A DNA stretch of 64,000 nt from Polia nebulosa (taxonomy: Eukaryota > Arthropoda > Insecta > Lepidoptera > Noctuidae). Shown here in pieces: positions 1 through 8,854 of the stretch. The notes beneath the pieces were generated by a model. That model did no database searches. It was not told the origin of the DNA and worked only from the letters and a program-made list of their open reading frames with translations. Location: assembly GCA_951329385.1 (NCBI GenBank), contig OX589588.1:2666001-2730000 (forward strand), written 5' to 3'. The translations under genes were made by a program, and so were the position numbers. Each line of letters opens with the position of its first letter. Position 1 is the stretch's first letter.

Positions 1-83
1 TGCAAAGCAGAACCCATAAAGTGAACGAAATACTTGTTTGCCAGTAATACCCTGATACCTCCTATTAAAAATAAACTGGCTTA

Positions 84-135
84 AACTATGCCGGGGTCGG
101 CTTACAGTCTAACTGGGTGCTGCGGAATCTCTACA
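84..135 (-). repeat. 5S-SINE tail fragment
   Basis: A short diverged match to the tail of the 5S-derived SINE described at 31903-32265: a GGGGTCGGCTTACAGTCTAA core followed by a TGC-rich stretch. No head region is present, so this is a remnant. Confidence 0.45.
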
Positions 136-365
136 AAGTGACCCGATAGACGTTGTCCTGTCATAGCTATGAACTGTCAAACGCGCGAAGTTTAAATAAT
201 CTTCAAGTTTTTTGAAATTTTCTATTTTTCTGCGCTATTTCCTTAATTTTTTCTTTCATAAGAACCTTGTCCTGACAGTAAAAAACACAACGAAAAAAGA
301 ATTAGCGAAATCGGTCCAATCGTACACGCGTGATGCCGTGACCAAGGGAAATAGGGATTCATTTT
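135..365 (+). repeat. Dispersed repeat, copy 1 of a pair (other copy 11505-11760)
   Basis: This stretch and 11505-11760 share the order GACGTTGTCCTGTC, AGCTATGAACTGTCAAACG, a T-rich middle, and an end reading GAAATCGGTCCAA, CACGCGTGA, CCGTGACCAAGGGAA and GGATTCATTTTT. The two differ by small indels. No coding capacity is evident. The family is not identified; the ends resemble non-autonomous DNA elements. Confidence 0.55.
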
Positions 366-575
366 TAGGGTTCCGTTTCCGAAGGGTTCAACCCTTCGGA
401 TACGGAGGCCTTTTGTTGTCACTCACGTGTCCGTCTGTCCGTCTGTCTGTCCGTTCGTCGTCTGTCCCGACGAACTGAACTTGAAATTTGGTGATAATAT
501 TTATTATTACGTATACTTTACTAACAAATACCAATTTTTAGTACGGAACCCTTAATGTGCGAATTCCGACACGCA
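361..575 (-). repeat. TTCCGTAC-type dispersed element
   Basis: The sequence begins TTTTTAGGGTTCCG, has CGAAGGGTTC/ACCCTTCGG, a run of CACGTGTCCGTCTGTCCGTCTGTC, and ends with GTACGGAACCC and CGCACTTGG. It is one of at least eight copies in the window (6395, 16790, 23275, 25010, 42100, 58568, 62915). The ends are inverted relative to each other, which suggests a non-autonomous element, but no target duplication was confirmed. Confidence 0.6.
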
Positions 576-1395
576 CTTGGCGAGTTTTTATTTATAAAAC
601 ATAAGTCTGCGACAAAATAGCGTTCTCCTCCATCGCTTATAACTTGAACCCTATAATACCATGCAAAAACACTCTATAGTAATTTCGCAGAAAAAGGTTA
701 AAAGCGTAGCGGAAATACCTGCAAAGTGTTAATATTGTTGCCTCGGCGCCGGCTTCTTAAGCGATACAAATGGGGATGCATTATTACTTTCCTCCTTTTC
801 TCTCTCTTTTAAAAAAGGTAGGCAAGGGTTTTTGTATTCAGGAAAAGAAAAAATTCTCACACCTTGTTTTTCAGACGAAATTTCTTAGGAAGATATTAAC
901 TACTAGACAGCGGCTTCACCCCCGTGGAATTAGTACTTTGCCCATTATACCTAAATTATAGCCCACTAACTGATGCCCTCGGCTTTGCCCGCGTGGATGT
1001 CGGTTATCGCGACCAGAAGTAATCATGGAATTTTGATCCCGTTCACGCAACCCATGAGAACCTAAATTACCGTTTTATAATTATCCATTTTTTTAAGTAT
1101 TCTATGTTATCCTTAGGAAATAGACATAAATATGCCATCGCGGACTTTTTATATAGACCTATATAAGGTACACAATTCCACAATATATCATTTTGTTATA
1201 TCTCACAGGGCTTAGGCAGCGTTTTCGTTGAAAGCTCCCAGACGGCTTATTTTTTTTCGACACCGCCAACAAATATCATTATATTTTAGCCAATGTATAC
1301 AAAAACTTGACAAATTACAACTCTATTCATTGGTGAAAACAGCATGAATTGTCATCGTTGCAGTAGTTTTTGAGTTTATCGCGAACACACACACA
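576..1395. other. No gene; scattered degenerate repeat fragments
   Basis: No exon-like or long coding stretch is apparent. Around 895-1020 are phrases such as CAGCGGCTTCACCCCCGTGG and GCCCGCGTGGA, which match the GC-rich 3' ends of the non-autonomous Helitron-like repeats elsewhere, in reverse orientation. The remainder is AT-rich and unassigned. Confidence 0.4.
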
Positions 1396-1399
1396 CAGA

Positions 1400-1562
1400 C
1401 AGACAGAAGCGGCGGAGGAATTTGTTTTATAATATATGTAGTTATGTGCTATTCCAAACTATAACATATCGCTGCGCCAAATTTCATCCAAATCCTTTCC
1501 GCCGTTCTGGTGTGACTGAGATACAAATATCCATCAATCCAAACTTTCGCGATTATATATTA
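1400..1562 (-). repeat. Non-autonomous Helitron-like fragment
   Basis: On the minus strand this reads as the common block seen at 2050 and 56955: a cgaaagtttg start, an array of query phrases like CGGATTTGGATGAAATTTGG, TGGAATAGCACATA, and a GC-rich end. The terminal CTAG is not present, so the copy is truncated. Confidence 0.5.
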
Positions 1563-1599
1563 GGATTTATAGTTGGAGCGTAACAAAAGCTTACGTATT

Positions 1600-2040
1600 G
1601 TTTTTTTTAAGTGAAAACTTCTTTAGATGCGTTGAGCATTTTTGAGATGAGAAAAAACTATTGACTCGCGCGATACCGACCCGAGTTGAAAAGTAGTTAG
1701 AATAGAATAAAATAGAAAACATTTATTCGACACAGACACAATACAACACCACCACACACACATACACCCACCTCACCACAACCACCACCTCACACCACCA
1801 CCTCATCATGCAAATCAGATTTTTATGTAGCTAATTTAAGTTCTTCAGTATTCGCCCAAAGCGTAAAGCGTAGCGTCGTAGCACTCGTAGCGCATCGCGT
1901 AGCGGATTGAAGTGAAAACTTCTTCAGGCGCGTTGGGGATTTTTGTTCAAGTTTTCACTTCTGTCAGCACTCCCGGAGTGCCATTCTTTTTTATGTGAAA
2001 CATCTATTGGCGCGGCTTAAAATCGACTCGATTATGTCGG
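1600..2040. repeat. AAGTGAAAACTTCTT repeats with CA-rich simple sequence
   Basis: Two copies of a block beginning AAGTGAAAACTTCTT followed by GCGTTG and ATTTTTG lie at about 1609 and 1911. Between them is simple CA/ACC-rich sequence (1732-1808) and a short GCGTAGC-rich run (1861-1905) similar in composition to the 11-bp array at 38975. No coding potential was seen. Confidence 0.5.
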
Positions 2041-2049
2041 CAAATCCTA

Positions 2050-2226
2050 CGAATATATGATGATAGATGATGATGGATGTTTGTTACTCAAACACGCCAG
2101 AACGGCTGAACAGATCTGGATGAAATTTGGCAGATATTGATTATGGTCTGGAATAGCACATAGTATATAATTTATAATGGGGTAAGTACGAAGTCCACGC
2201 GAGCGGAGACGCTGGCAGAAGCTAGT
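2050..2226 (+). mobile_element. Non-autonomous Helitron-like 3' end
   Basis: The block has the order GATGTTTGTTACTC, CAGAACGGCTGAACAGATC, GATGAAATTTGGC, GGTCTGGAATAGCACATA, a GC-rich segment CACGCGAGCGGAGACGCTGG, and an end GCAGAAGCTAG followed by T. A CTAG|T terminus preceded by a short GC-rich imperfect hairpin is the Helitron 3' signature. The 5' boundary is not defined. Confidence 0.55.
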
Positions 2227-2384
2227 TTTTTTAAATATAATGAGTAAACATAGTATAATACTACAATGTAAGTATTGACTAACAGAGTAGAGAGCTAGTA
2301 AAGAGTGTAGTTGTAACTAATTAGAAAGGCAATGAATATTTTTTTTCAATCAACTTTCAGTTGTAGAAAATGAAGGCTTTCAGA

Positions 2385-2898
2385 AATAAAAAAAACTTTT
2401 TTACAAAAAAAATAAAACCGACTTCCAAAAAAAAAACAAAAAGTGCAAAATAACTTTAATTTCGGAAGTCGGTGTTTCTTGTTTTATTTCTTCGTTTTTT
2501 GACACCGACTTCTGAAATTAAAGTTATTTTGCACTTTTTGTTTTTTTTTTTTTGGAAGTCGGTTTTATTTTTTTTTGTAAAAAAGTTTTTATTTTTCACT
2601 TTTTAGTTGTGTATCCTCATGAAATTGTGTTAACAATGCATAATTATGCGATAGCAGCAATTGCGGTTGATTTGCTGTAATTTTTTGAAGAGTTTCGTTG
2701 TCTGTCTCCGAAAATCATTGTCAGATCTACATGAAATTTAAACGGGACCATTTCAAAAAAAACCCCTTTCGAACAAAAAAAGAATTTTGGAAGTTCGTCT
2801 GTAAATGACGAAGTTATGCCCGAACATACATAAAAAAAAAAAAAAAATACAAACATCCGAATTGATAACCTCCTCCTTTTTGAAGTCGGTTAAAAATA
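2385..2898 (-). repeat. ACCGACTTC palindromic element
   Basis: The left part (about 2393-2590) is a nearly perfect 200-bp palindrome: ACCGACTTCC blocks flank an inner hairpin made of ATAACTTTAATTTCGGAAGT and its complement. The right part continues through a unique-looking middle to a terminal CCTCCTCCTTTTTGAAGTCGGTT. The same layout recurs at 9899, 12110, 14312, 16281, 50047 and 56150. No protein is encoded. A folded transcript would form a long hairpin. Confidence 0.75.
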
Positions 2899-2903
2899 AC
2901 TAT

Positions 2904-2956
2904 AACTAAAAGAATTGATCATAGATTTGTCAAATCTATGATCAATTCTTTTAGTT
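2904..2956. repeat. Inverted duplication, 26-bp arms, 1-nt spacer
   Basis: The left arm 2904-2929 (AACTAAAAGAATTG...) is the exact reverse complement of 2931-2956, with a single T between. It abuts the terminus of the ACCGACTTC element just upstream. Confidence 0.9.
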
Positions 2957-2959
2957 ATT

Positions 2960-3230
2960 TTTAGGAAACATAAGGTACAAAAACAACACTCTGAAAAATT
3001 ACAAACACAACTCCCCAGTCCGTATAATATGTCCTGCTCACTGCACAAACACTGAACACACGTGAAATAAAGTATAGCGTATTAAAGTGGGTAAAAAGTT
3101 GGAATAAACAAAAGCAACAGTGGCCGAGCATGGCGGCATTCAAAAGCCATTACGTGGTGGAACATGACACCATCCCGCAATATCACATACAATCATACAC
3201 CATCCCGCTATAGCTCCGCGGATGTAAGGT
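2960..3230. other. No gene recognised
   Basis: A mixed-composition stretch with no supported coding region, RNA gene or recognised repeat. A short direct repeat ACACCATCCCGC occurs twice, near 3167 and 3197. Confidence 0.4.
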
Positions 3231-3231
3231 C

Positions 3232-3281
3232 ACTGGATGAGCTATCGTTTTTGACCGGTCAAAAACGATAGCTCATCCAGT
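3232..3281. repeat. Perfect 50-bp palindrome with no spacer
   Basis: The sequence from ACTGGATGAG to CTCATCCAGT is identical to its own reverse complement; the centre is GACCGGTC. A piece of the ACCGACTTC family (GTCGGTTTTGCACTTTTTG) begins immediately after it. Confidence 0.93.
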
Positions 3282-3344
3282 CGGTTTTGCACTTTTTGTT
3301 TTTTTTTTGGAAATCGGGTCTATTTTTTTGTAAAAAAGTTTTTA

Positions 3345-3500
3345 TTCAAAGTCGCTTTCCGCGTTTGTCTGTTTCTGCACTAACTCCTCCTAAACCACGC
3401 AACGGATTTTAATGCGGTTTTCACTAATAGAAAGAGTGATACACGGAGAATGTCTTTGTGTATAAATTTTACCCGTTTGGAGCCGGGGTTGGTCGCTAGT
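3345..3500 (+). mobile_element. Non-autonomous Helitron-like element, AAGTCGC type
   Basis: A block starting AAAGTCGCTTTCCGCG, with TCCTCCTAAACCACGCAACGG, ATGCGGTTTTCACTAATAGA, and ending GGAGCCGGGGTTGGTCGCTAGT. Related copies end similarly at 48310-48462, 62295-62450 (truncated end GCTAG) and, reversed, at 50905-51085. The CTAG|T end with an upstream GC-rich segment suggests a Helitron 3' terminus. Confidence 0.55.
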
Positions 3501-3626
3501 AAATTAATAAAAATAACTTTATATGACCCTGATCTAAGTTTGAAACATTTGCCTGTCTGTCAGAGCCAAACAAACGAATTGTTTGACTGTGGCATTATTC
3601 ATCATCATCATTTCATCCGAAAGCGT

Positions 3627-3672
3627 ATACTTGGGGGAGGTCTGTCCAGCAGGACAGACCTCCCCCAAGTAT
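3627..3672. repeat. Inverted duplication, 21-bp arms, 4-nt loop
   Basis: The left arm 3627-3647 (ATACTTGGGGGAGG...) and right arm 3652-3672 are exact reverse complements around a loop AGCA. The GGGGGAGGTCTGTCCAGCAG core is also the start of a widespread LINE-tail phrase (compare GGGGGAGGTCTATGTCCAGC at 5820), so the hairpin seems to have formed within a LINE fragment. Confidence 0.9.
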
Positions 3673-3679
3673 TATCACA

Positions 3680-4250
3680 ACGACCAATCCTGTGCGTCTC
3701 GCATCCATCACCCGCGTCCCTCACCAGGCTGTCTTCAAAGCATTCTTGCTCGTTGAAATTTTGTTGTTCGTTTAGTTTAAACGCACATTTTATGTGCAAG
3801 CGAGCTTTCGTTTACACTAAAATATCAAGAAAGAAAGTTCTTGTTCTAGCTCTTTGTTCGTTTGATTTAAATCGACCTTAACGTAAGTGGTTTACTATAG
3901 TAGAAATTTAACGCGTTATACATTTAAGTGCAATAGAGTTCCAGAAGTTTCTCACTTGAGTCTCCCTCTATATTCACATAAGAGGCGTACGTGTAATTTC
4001 TTATGACCACTTTGAATGCAAACCTTTAATCACTTCTAGTTTACGCAAACCGTTGTAAAAAACTTAGTTCCCCATAAATCTGCGTTAGGTTTTGCGTGGC
4101 GGTGTGCGTGAGGAGTAATGGTGCGCCAGTATTTCCAACAGGTGTACACGGCTGCTTTTATTATAGTAAGCAGCTTTTTTGGTGATGTGTGTTTGTAGGA
4201 GGACTGTTTGAGTTCGTGGGCCTGCATAAATTGAAGTAACTATTACATGT
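3680..4250. other. No gene recognised
   Basis: Unassigned sequence. The phrase near 3666-3700 (CGACCAATCCTG...CGCATCCATC) resembles, in reverse, the RTE-like coding tail seen at 5740-5810. No intact gene is apparent. Confidence 0.35.
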
Positions 4251-4254
4251 TAAA

Positions 4255-4610
4255 ATAACTTTCAGTCGGTGTTTCTATTTTATTTCTTCGTTATTTGACA
4301 CCGACTTCCAAAATTAGTTATTTTTTTGTGTATATTGTTTTTGGAAATCGGTTGTATTTCTTATAAAAAGTTTTTTATTTTTCACTTTTTAGTTGTTTTA
4401 CCACAGAACTAAAACTAAATATTAAAGTTACACCCGAATTGATAACCCCAATAACATAGAACATGGAATTTGAACATACTCGTAATTGAAGGAAACCAAA
4501 ACGTCATCTATGTATACATATTATTTGTTTTTGTTCAGTTTTTCAAAAAGCGCTCAAGCAATAAAATTTATATGGGGCCACCACTGGACTGGATACTCAA
4601 ACCATTTTAA
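4255..4610 (-). repeat. ACCGACTTC element, partial copy
   Basis: Contains the inner hairpin (CAGTCGGTGTTTC ... GACACCGACTTCC), followed by the family's middle: TTTTTAGTTGTT, GGAAACCAAAACGTCATC, TTCAGTTTTTCAAAAAG and ATAAAATTTATATGGG. The far terminus is missing. Confidence 0.65.
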
Positions 4611-4794
4611 GCTTAGTCTATCCAACTTCGAAACTGTAATTAACATAGAAACTTCACTTCAAAATATTCCAATACAAAATAGTAGGAAGCCAATAACTGT
4701 GTTTATTTATAGAGTTAATTTTAAAATGTAATCAATAAGACACCTCATTTTGATAGAAACATAAAATTAAGACTAATTTAATTACCATATTAGA

Positions 4795-5075
4795 CATTGA
4801 TGCGGATTCTCTTGTTCAATAACTAAACTAATATTAGAGAATCGCTATCTTTTACTAAAAGGCAGTGCGAGAAAAGGGCGGCTATAGCTATGAACTAAGT
4901 TAAAGATGCCAAAACTAGTTTACGCTTTGCGCTTTACCGTGTTTTTAGTCGACATTTGTTTTTACGTGTACCCGTATTTTGTATGGAAATATTAATTCAA
5001 CTAAATTTGACAGCTCTAATTTACGTCCGTCTCTTTCTTGTTTTATTAGTAGTATAAGACAGCGGTAGCCTAAAT
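4795..5075 (+). repeat. Dispersed repeat, empty-site copy of 32810-33250
   Basis: Runs from TTCTCTTGTTCAATAACTAA through GAGAATCGCTATCTTTTACT, GGCAGTGCGAGAAAA, AACTAGTTTACGC, TACCGTGTTT, TAGTCGACAT, TTGACAGCTCTAATTTACG to TTCTTGTTTTATTAG. The copy at 32810-33250 has the same order but is interrupted by an R1-type insertion; here the target site is uninterrupted. Family not identified. Confidence 0.65.
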
Positions 5076-5399
5076 TAAGTTTAGTTTGTAAAAACCAGAA
5101 TCGGCACCAATATCAGACATTATAATCCACAAAGCTGTCATTAATCTTCATTAAAAATCAGAAATATCTAGCAATAATTTCCACCTCAATATGAAACCAT
5201 TGCACAAAGTAATCCTATTAAGTGAATGCAATAATACACCCTCCCCGGGCCCCTACATTGAAATATCACTGTAAGGGTGCGTTTACATTTGGTCTATAGT
5301 CTAGGAAAGCTACTGTCCAAATATTGTTCTAATATATATGCAATTCTAGACTAGTGAGAAAGGAATTTTACATAATTTCGTATGATAGAAGATCCATGT

Positions 5400-5655
5400 G
5401 AAAATTCTAGGCATAAGCGTAACATCATCATCATCCTTTTAATGTCCCCACTGCTGGGGCACAGGTCTCTTCTCTGTGAGAGGGAGTGGACCGTAACCCA
5501 CCACGCGGGCTCGAAAAGTGTTGGTGTCATATGTCTTCGAAGTTTTGGTTCTAGGACATGTCGGTTTCCTCAAGATGTTTTCCTTTACCGATATGAGAGC
5601 AGTGGTGATGAAATAATTTACACAAAGCAAAGCGCCTCCTCCCGTTATATTACCC
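5400..5655 (+). repeat. LINE-related dispersed repeat
   Basis: The phrases TTTTAATGTCCCCACTGCTG, GGGCACAGG, TCTCTGTGAGAGG and TTCTAGGACA...GGTTTCCTCA recur at 45777-45950. This is part of a LINE-associated repeat common in moth and butterfly genomes. It overlaps no reliable gene. Confidence 0.5.
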
Positions 5656-5880
5656 GCAAAACGGACGGTCGGTGGGGCGGAAAGGTTCTGGAGTGGCGAC
5701 CGCGTACCGGAAGACGCAGCGTTGGAAGGCCTCCGACAAGGTGAACCGATGACCTGGTGAGGGTCGCAGGTAGCCGATGGATGCGAGACGCACAGGACCG
5801 ATCATTGTGGCGACACTTGGGGGAGGTCTATGTCCAGCAGTGGACGTCTTTCGGCTCAAATGATGACGATGATGAAAGCG
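5655..5880 (+). pseudogene. LINE reverse-transcriptase polyprotein, C-terminal remnant, with a nonsense codon
   Basis: One frame encodes a basic C-terminal tail typical of LINE ORF2 proteins: TDGRWGGKVLEWRPRTGRRS, GRPPTR, then after a TGA at 5742-5744 the same frame continues TDDLVRVAGSRWMRDAQDRS and LWRHLGEVYVQQWTSFG. The position of the stop corresponds to Trp in the usual RPPTRWTDDL motif, so a TGG-to-TGA change explains the break. It ends in a GATGATGACGATGATGA tail like other RTE-type copies here. Only the last 70 or so residues survive; no catalytic domain is present. A tRNA-type SINE overlaps or abuts its 3' end. Confidence 0.7.
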
Positions 5881-5950
5881 CCTCCTTCGTTCGAACCCAC
5901 AACCAACTTTGTAAGACGCGGCCGTTACCACTGAACCACCACTGCTCCTG
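5862..5950 (-). repeat. tRNA-derived SINE head
   Basis: On the minus strand: GTGGTGGTTCAGTGGTAACG resembles a pol III A box (TRGCNNAGTGG-like), and GTGGGTTCGAAC matches the B box GGTTCGANNCC at its start. A second partial match (AAAGCGCCTCCT) lies at 5630. It does not fold into a believable functional tRNA. Confidence 0.55.
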
Positions 5951-5959
5951 AAAATTCTA

Positions 5960-6285
5960 AGAAGGTAACATAAGTAAAACCTGTCTATTGATTCTTATAA
6001 CTTGGATGCAACCGTAACACGTAACTATTATAATATAAACTATGTAATCATGCACTCATGTCGTAACTCTCACATTAGTTTCCAAACCCATGCATGTCCT
6101 ATTATTGACGCAATCAAAATGTCCTCTTCTTCTTTACGCACGAGAAATACGAGAATAGCTCAAGCAATATTAAACAGTGAGCCAGATTAGCTACAGAGCA
6201 ATTTACCCAAAAAACTTTATTTTCTTTTTCCTACTCCCAAGACTTTCACGGGGGGTCACTTTGAAACTGAAGGAACAGCAAGGTC
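5960..6285. other. No gene recognised
   Basis: AT-rich sequence without a supported gene or recognisable repeat until the R1-type tail beginning near 6290. Confidence 0.4.
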
Positions 6286-6287
6286 AG

Positions 6288-6360
6288 CAAGAGCCTGACA
6301 CGCCCTCCCGCTCCACCCAGAGTGGGAGAAGTTATTAAATGATTACCCACCCAATAAAAA
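6288..6360 (+). repeat. R1-type LINE 3' tail fragment
   Basis: The sequence AGCCTGACACGCCCTCCCGC, TCCACCCAGAGTGGGAGAAG and GATTACCCACCC matches the 3' untranslated end of the R1-type tails at 24400-24475 and 34455-34525. Truncated. Confidence 0.6.
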
Positions 6361-6384
6361 GAACCGGCCAACTGCGTCTCGGGC

Positions 6385-6580
6385 TTTGCACATTAAAGGT
6401 TCCGTACCAAATGTATTTTTGACTATTTGTATGGCTTTGGGTCAACAAGATGCTTATACTGTGAAAATTTGAAGTCTGTAGCTCCAACCGTTTGGCTGTA
6501 AAACCTGTGTGACAGACGACGGACAGACAGACAGATGGACAGGCAGACACGTGAGTGATAACAATGGGGCTCCGTTTGGC
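6385..6580 (+). repeat. TTCCGTAC-type element
   Basis: Contains GGTTCCGTACCAAATGTATT, TTTGGGTCAACAAGATGC, TATACTGTGAAAATTTG, GTGACAGACGACGGACAGAC and CGTGAGTGA...GGCTCCGTTTGG. Same family and orientation as 16790-17015 and 58568-59180. Confidence 0.65.
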
Positions 6581-6854
6581 CTAAAAATAAAAAAAGACTT
6601 CTCCCCATGGCCTTTCCGTATCAAAATTGCCTGTGTATTTTCTAAATCAGGTCAGTGCATCCAGAGATTTCCTTACTACTACTTCAGAGGTTAAACGTAA
6701 TAAAAAAAAACCTGACACTGGGAGTATCCGTCGGAAGTGAAAACAAAGCATCTGCAAAAAGGTTGTCAGTTTGTAGGTTTTCTAATGGTTGCATTTCGAG
6801 GAGTGTGTGTCGGAATCACAAAGATTAATTTCGCCATGCCCGTTGCATTATCAG

Positions 6855-7255
6855 ACCAGTAGACATATGACGCTGCACCGGCTGCGCCACTGCACCGGTA
6901 CATGTTGAACATCTCACCTACACGCAGAAAACGTTTTGGAAACATATTCTTATGCGTACAGCTAAGGACCACAAGACGTACGGCGATGTGCCACCGGTAC
7001 GTGGTGAACATCCCATCTACAAGCACAAAACGTTTTGAGAACACATTCATTGTGCGTACAGCTAGGGAGTGGAATTCCCTGCCGGAGTCTGTGTTTCCTG
7101 ATAGCTACAACCTGGGAGTCTTTAAGTCAAGAGTGAATAGGTTACTTCTAGGCAAGCGTGCTCTATCGTCGACACATCATCGCTTACCATCAGGTGAGTT
7201 AGTGGTCAAGAGCGACCCTATAAATGTTGAAAAAATAAAGTATTACTACCTCAAC
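6855..7255 (+). pseudogene. Non-LTR retrotransposon ORF2 C-terminus with an internal tandem duplication
   Basis: A reading frame from about 6902 ends with residues typical of the end of jockey/CR1-type reverse transcriptase proteins: VRTAREWNSLPESVFPD, YNLGVFKSRVNRLL, then HHRLPSG and an AATAAA-rich tail near 7235. Upstream, a unit of about 98 bp is present twice in tandem: one begins CCGGTACATGTTGAACATC (6895), the other CCGGTACGTGGTGAACATC (6993), each followed by TACA/ACGC, AAAACGTTTTG and TTGTGCGTACAGCTA-like sequence. Only the second copy leads into the conserved RTAREWN motif. The same LINE end occurs reversed at 11108-11270 and 60439-60626, and as tails at 45160, 45700 and 49500. Confidence 0.75.
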
Positions 7256-7259
7256 CAAT

Positions 7260-7520
7260 GTACACGCACCTTCAAAACCGTGCGGGATTCACGGCTCACC
7301 GCGTATCTACCTAAATTTTATAAACCCGTGATTTGTGGCCGCGCCCCATTGGGGGAGCAACTTACTATGTTTTACGTTATGCGTAGCTTCTGTTTGTGAT
7401 TATTTGTAAACACAAATAATCGGCGTAATAACGGCTGCTGTAGTTTTAAAACCTTTATTGAAACAACCATGTGTTTTCACTTGTTGATTTGGAAAATATT
7501 CATAAAATTCCATTAATTTT
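7260..7520. other. No gene recognised; small hairpin
   Basis: No coding evidence. GATTATTTGT and ACAAATAATC (7399-7422) form a 10-bp stem with an AAAC loop. The rest is AT-rich. Confidence 0.35.
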
Positions 7521-7535
7521 TAAACAGTTTTAATT

Positions 7536-7888
7536 CAGTTTGCCTAACCTTTTCCCAACTATCTTGGGGTCGGCTTCCAGTCTAACCGGATGCAGCTTAA
7601 TACCAGTATTCTACATGGAGCGACTGCCTATCTGAACTCCACAACCCAGTTACTGGGCAATACAATACCCCTTGGTAAGACTGGTTGTCAGACTTTCGGG
7701 ATTCTGACGACCCGTAACGACTGTCAAAGATCAACGATTGACAGCTGGGCTGGACCAATGGCTTAACGTGCTTGCCGAGACACGGAGGAGTCTCGATATG
7801 TAAAGATGGACCAACTCCGGCAAGCGTAGCTTAACCTGATGGATCGACCCGTGCGGCTGTTATTACTTTGGCCAAGAGCTCCTCCTCC
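7536..7888 (-). mobile_element. 5S rRNA-derived SINE, copy A
   Basis: A 353-bp copy flanked by a perfect 16-bp target duplication TTAAACAGTTTTAATT (7520-7535 and 7889-7904), which fixes the ends. In minus-strand orientation the head contains GTCGATCCATCAGG and TTAAGCTACGCTTGCCGG, as in 5S rRNA. The block that in other copies reads TGGATGGGTGACC is missing (a 14-bp gap near 7806), so this copy has probably lost the internal promoter. The tail ends in GGGTCGGC...TTGGGAAAAGG-type sequence. Confidence 0.88.
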
Positions 7889-7904
7889 TTAAACAGTTTT
7901 AATT

Positions 7905-8290
7905 ATGAGATGATGAAATTCTACACAAACACTAATTTTAGACAAACAAACAAAATAACGAACAAAACAAACTAAAACAAACAGCTAAATAAATATCACC
8001 CACAAAGTGCTTTTAATCAGCAAACACAATAAATACAGATCTCTTCTCCGCTGTTAAGCTAAAGTTTAAAACAAGAAAGCTATAAAAATGTCTAAAGTTA
8101 AATGAGCCACGCTGCACACCTGTTGTCGTACGAACTTGGACGTCGAGCTCACCATCCGTGCGAATTTGTCCGGACATGTCCGGCTTTTTAAGAGAAAGGG
8201 ATTTAAGAAAATTAAAAAGTTGAATAGAGATTAAAAATTAATTACCTAAAATATTCAAATTACTTCTCGCTAATCATGAGTCTTCTTCTT
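7905..8290. other. No gene recognised
   Basis: AT-rich, with runs of ACAAAC (7925-7990). No gene or recognisable repeat was identified. Confidence 0.4.
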
Positions 8291-8294
8291 AGTT

Positions 8295-8845
8295 TAAGGC
8301 GCATGATTTTTAATTGAACATCACGTCTAAACGACTAGTATTATTTCTTTGAAAAAAATATATGCTACCTACTCAATATATGCTAGACAATTTTCTTTGT
8401 AACTTTATATGTGAATATATTTGAAATTATATTTTTATAACAAAGTGTAATTAATTTGTAAAATTATGTCTAACGCGAATAAAAAATTGGGAATCACGCA
8501 AAAACTGTAAAGCGTATATTATGAAACCTTCACCATTTTAAAGATCATTTAATTACTCAAGGGCTGGGTTTTTCCTCGGCCAGAGGTTAAGCATTGCCAT
8601 ACAACGTGGAAATGCCGCCAGTCTTTTGGGCACACTTCCAGTAGACAGCGATGCGGAGGAATTTTTTGACGCCAGATTGTAAGTTTCATTTAGTTAGGAG
8701 TTTTTGTTTTTATTACAGTTAGTTAAGTATTTTATAAGTCCGAAAGAATATACTCGAATTACCGAAATTGAAAAAAAAAAAAAAAATATATATTTTAGTA
8801 TACGTGTTTTAGTACAATACCTGTTGTTTTATGTATAATAAATGA
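8295..8845 (+). repeat. Dispersed repeat Z, copy 1, interrupted by a LINE tail
   Basis: The outer parts, 8295-8545 and about 8800-8845, align with the uninterrupted copy at 17115-17425: TAGTTTAAGGCGCA, TTTTTAATTGAACATCACG, AAATTATATTTT, GAATAAAAAATTG, AATCACGCAAAAACT, and the end TTGTTTTATGTATAATAAAT. About 255 bp between them is extra and includes the LINE tail described next. Confidence 0.65.
8563..8700 (+). pseudogene. LINE-like C-terminal tail inserted in repeat Z
   Basis: Coding-like sequence whose frame contains RGNAASLLGTLPVDSDAEEF followed by FDARL and a stop near 8680. A second, reversed copy lies at 33580-33745. The RGNAAS-x-x-GT phrase occurs near the C-terminus of several insect non-LTR retrotransposon proteins; assignment to a specific clade is not possible from this length. 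Confidence 0.5.
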
Positions 8846-8854
8846 ATAATGCGT

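Noticed and set aside
3450..3881. A 143-codon open frame on the plus strand
   Set aside because: It crosses a Helitron-like fragment and a perfect hairpin and shows no recognisable domain.
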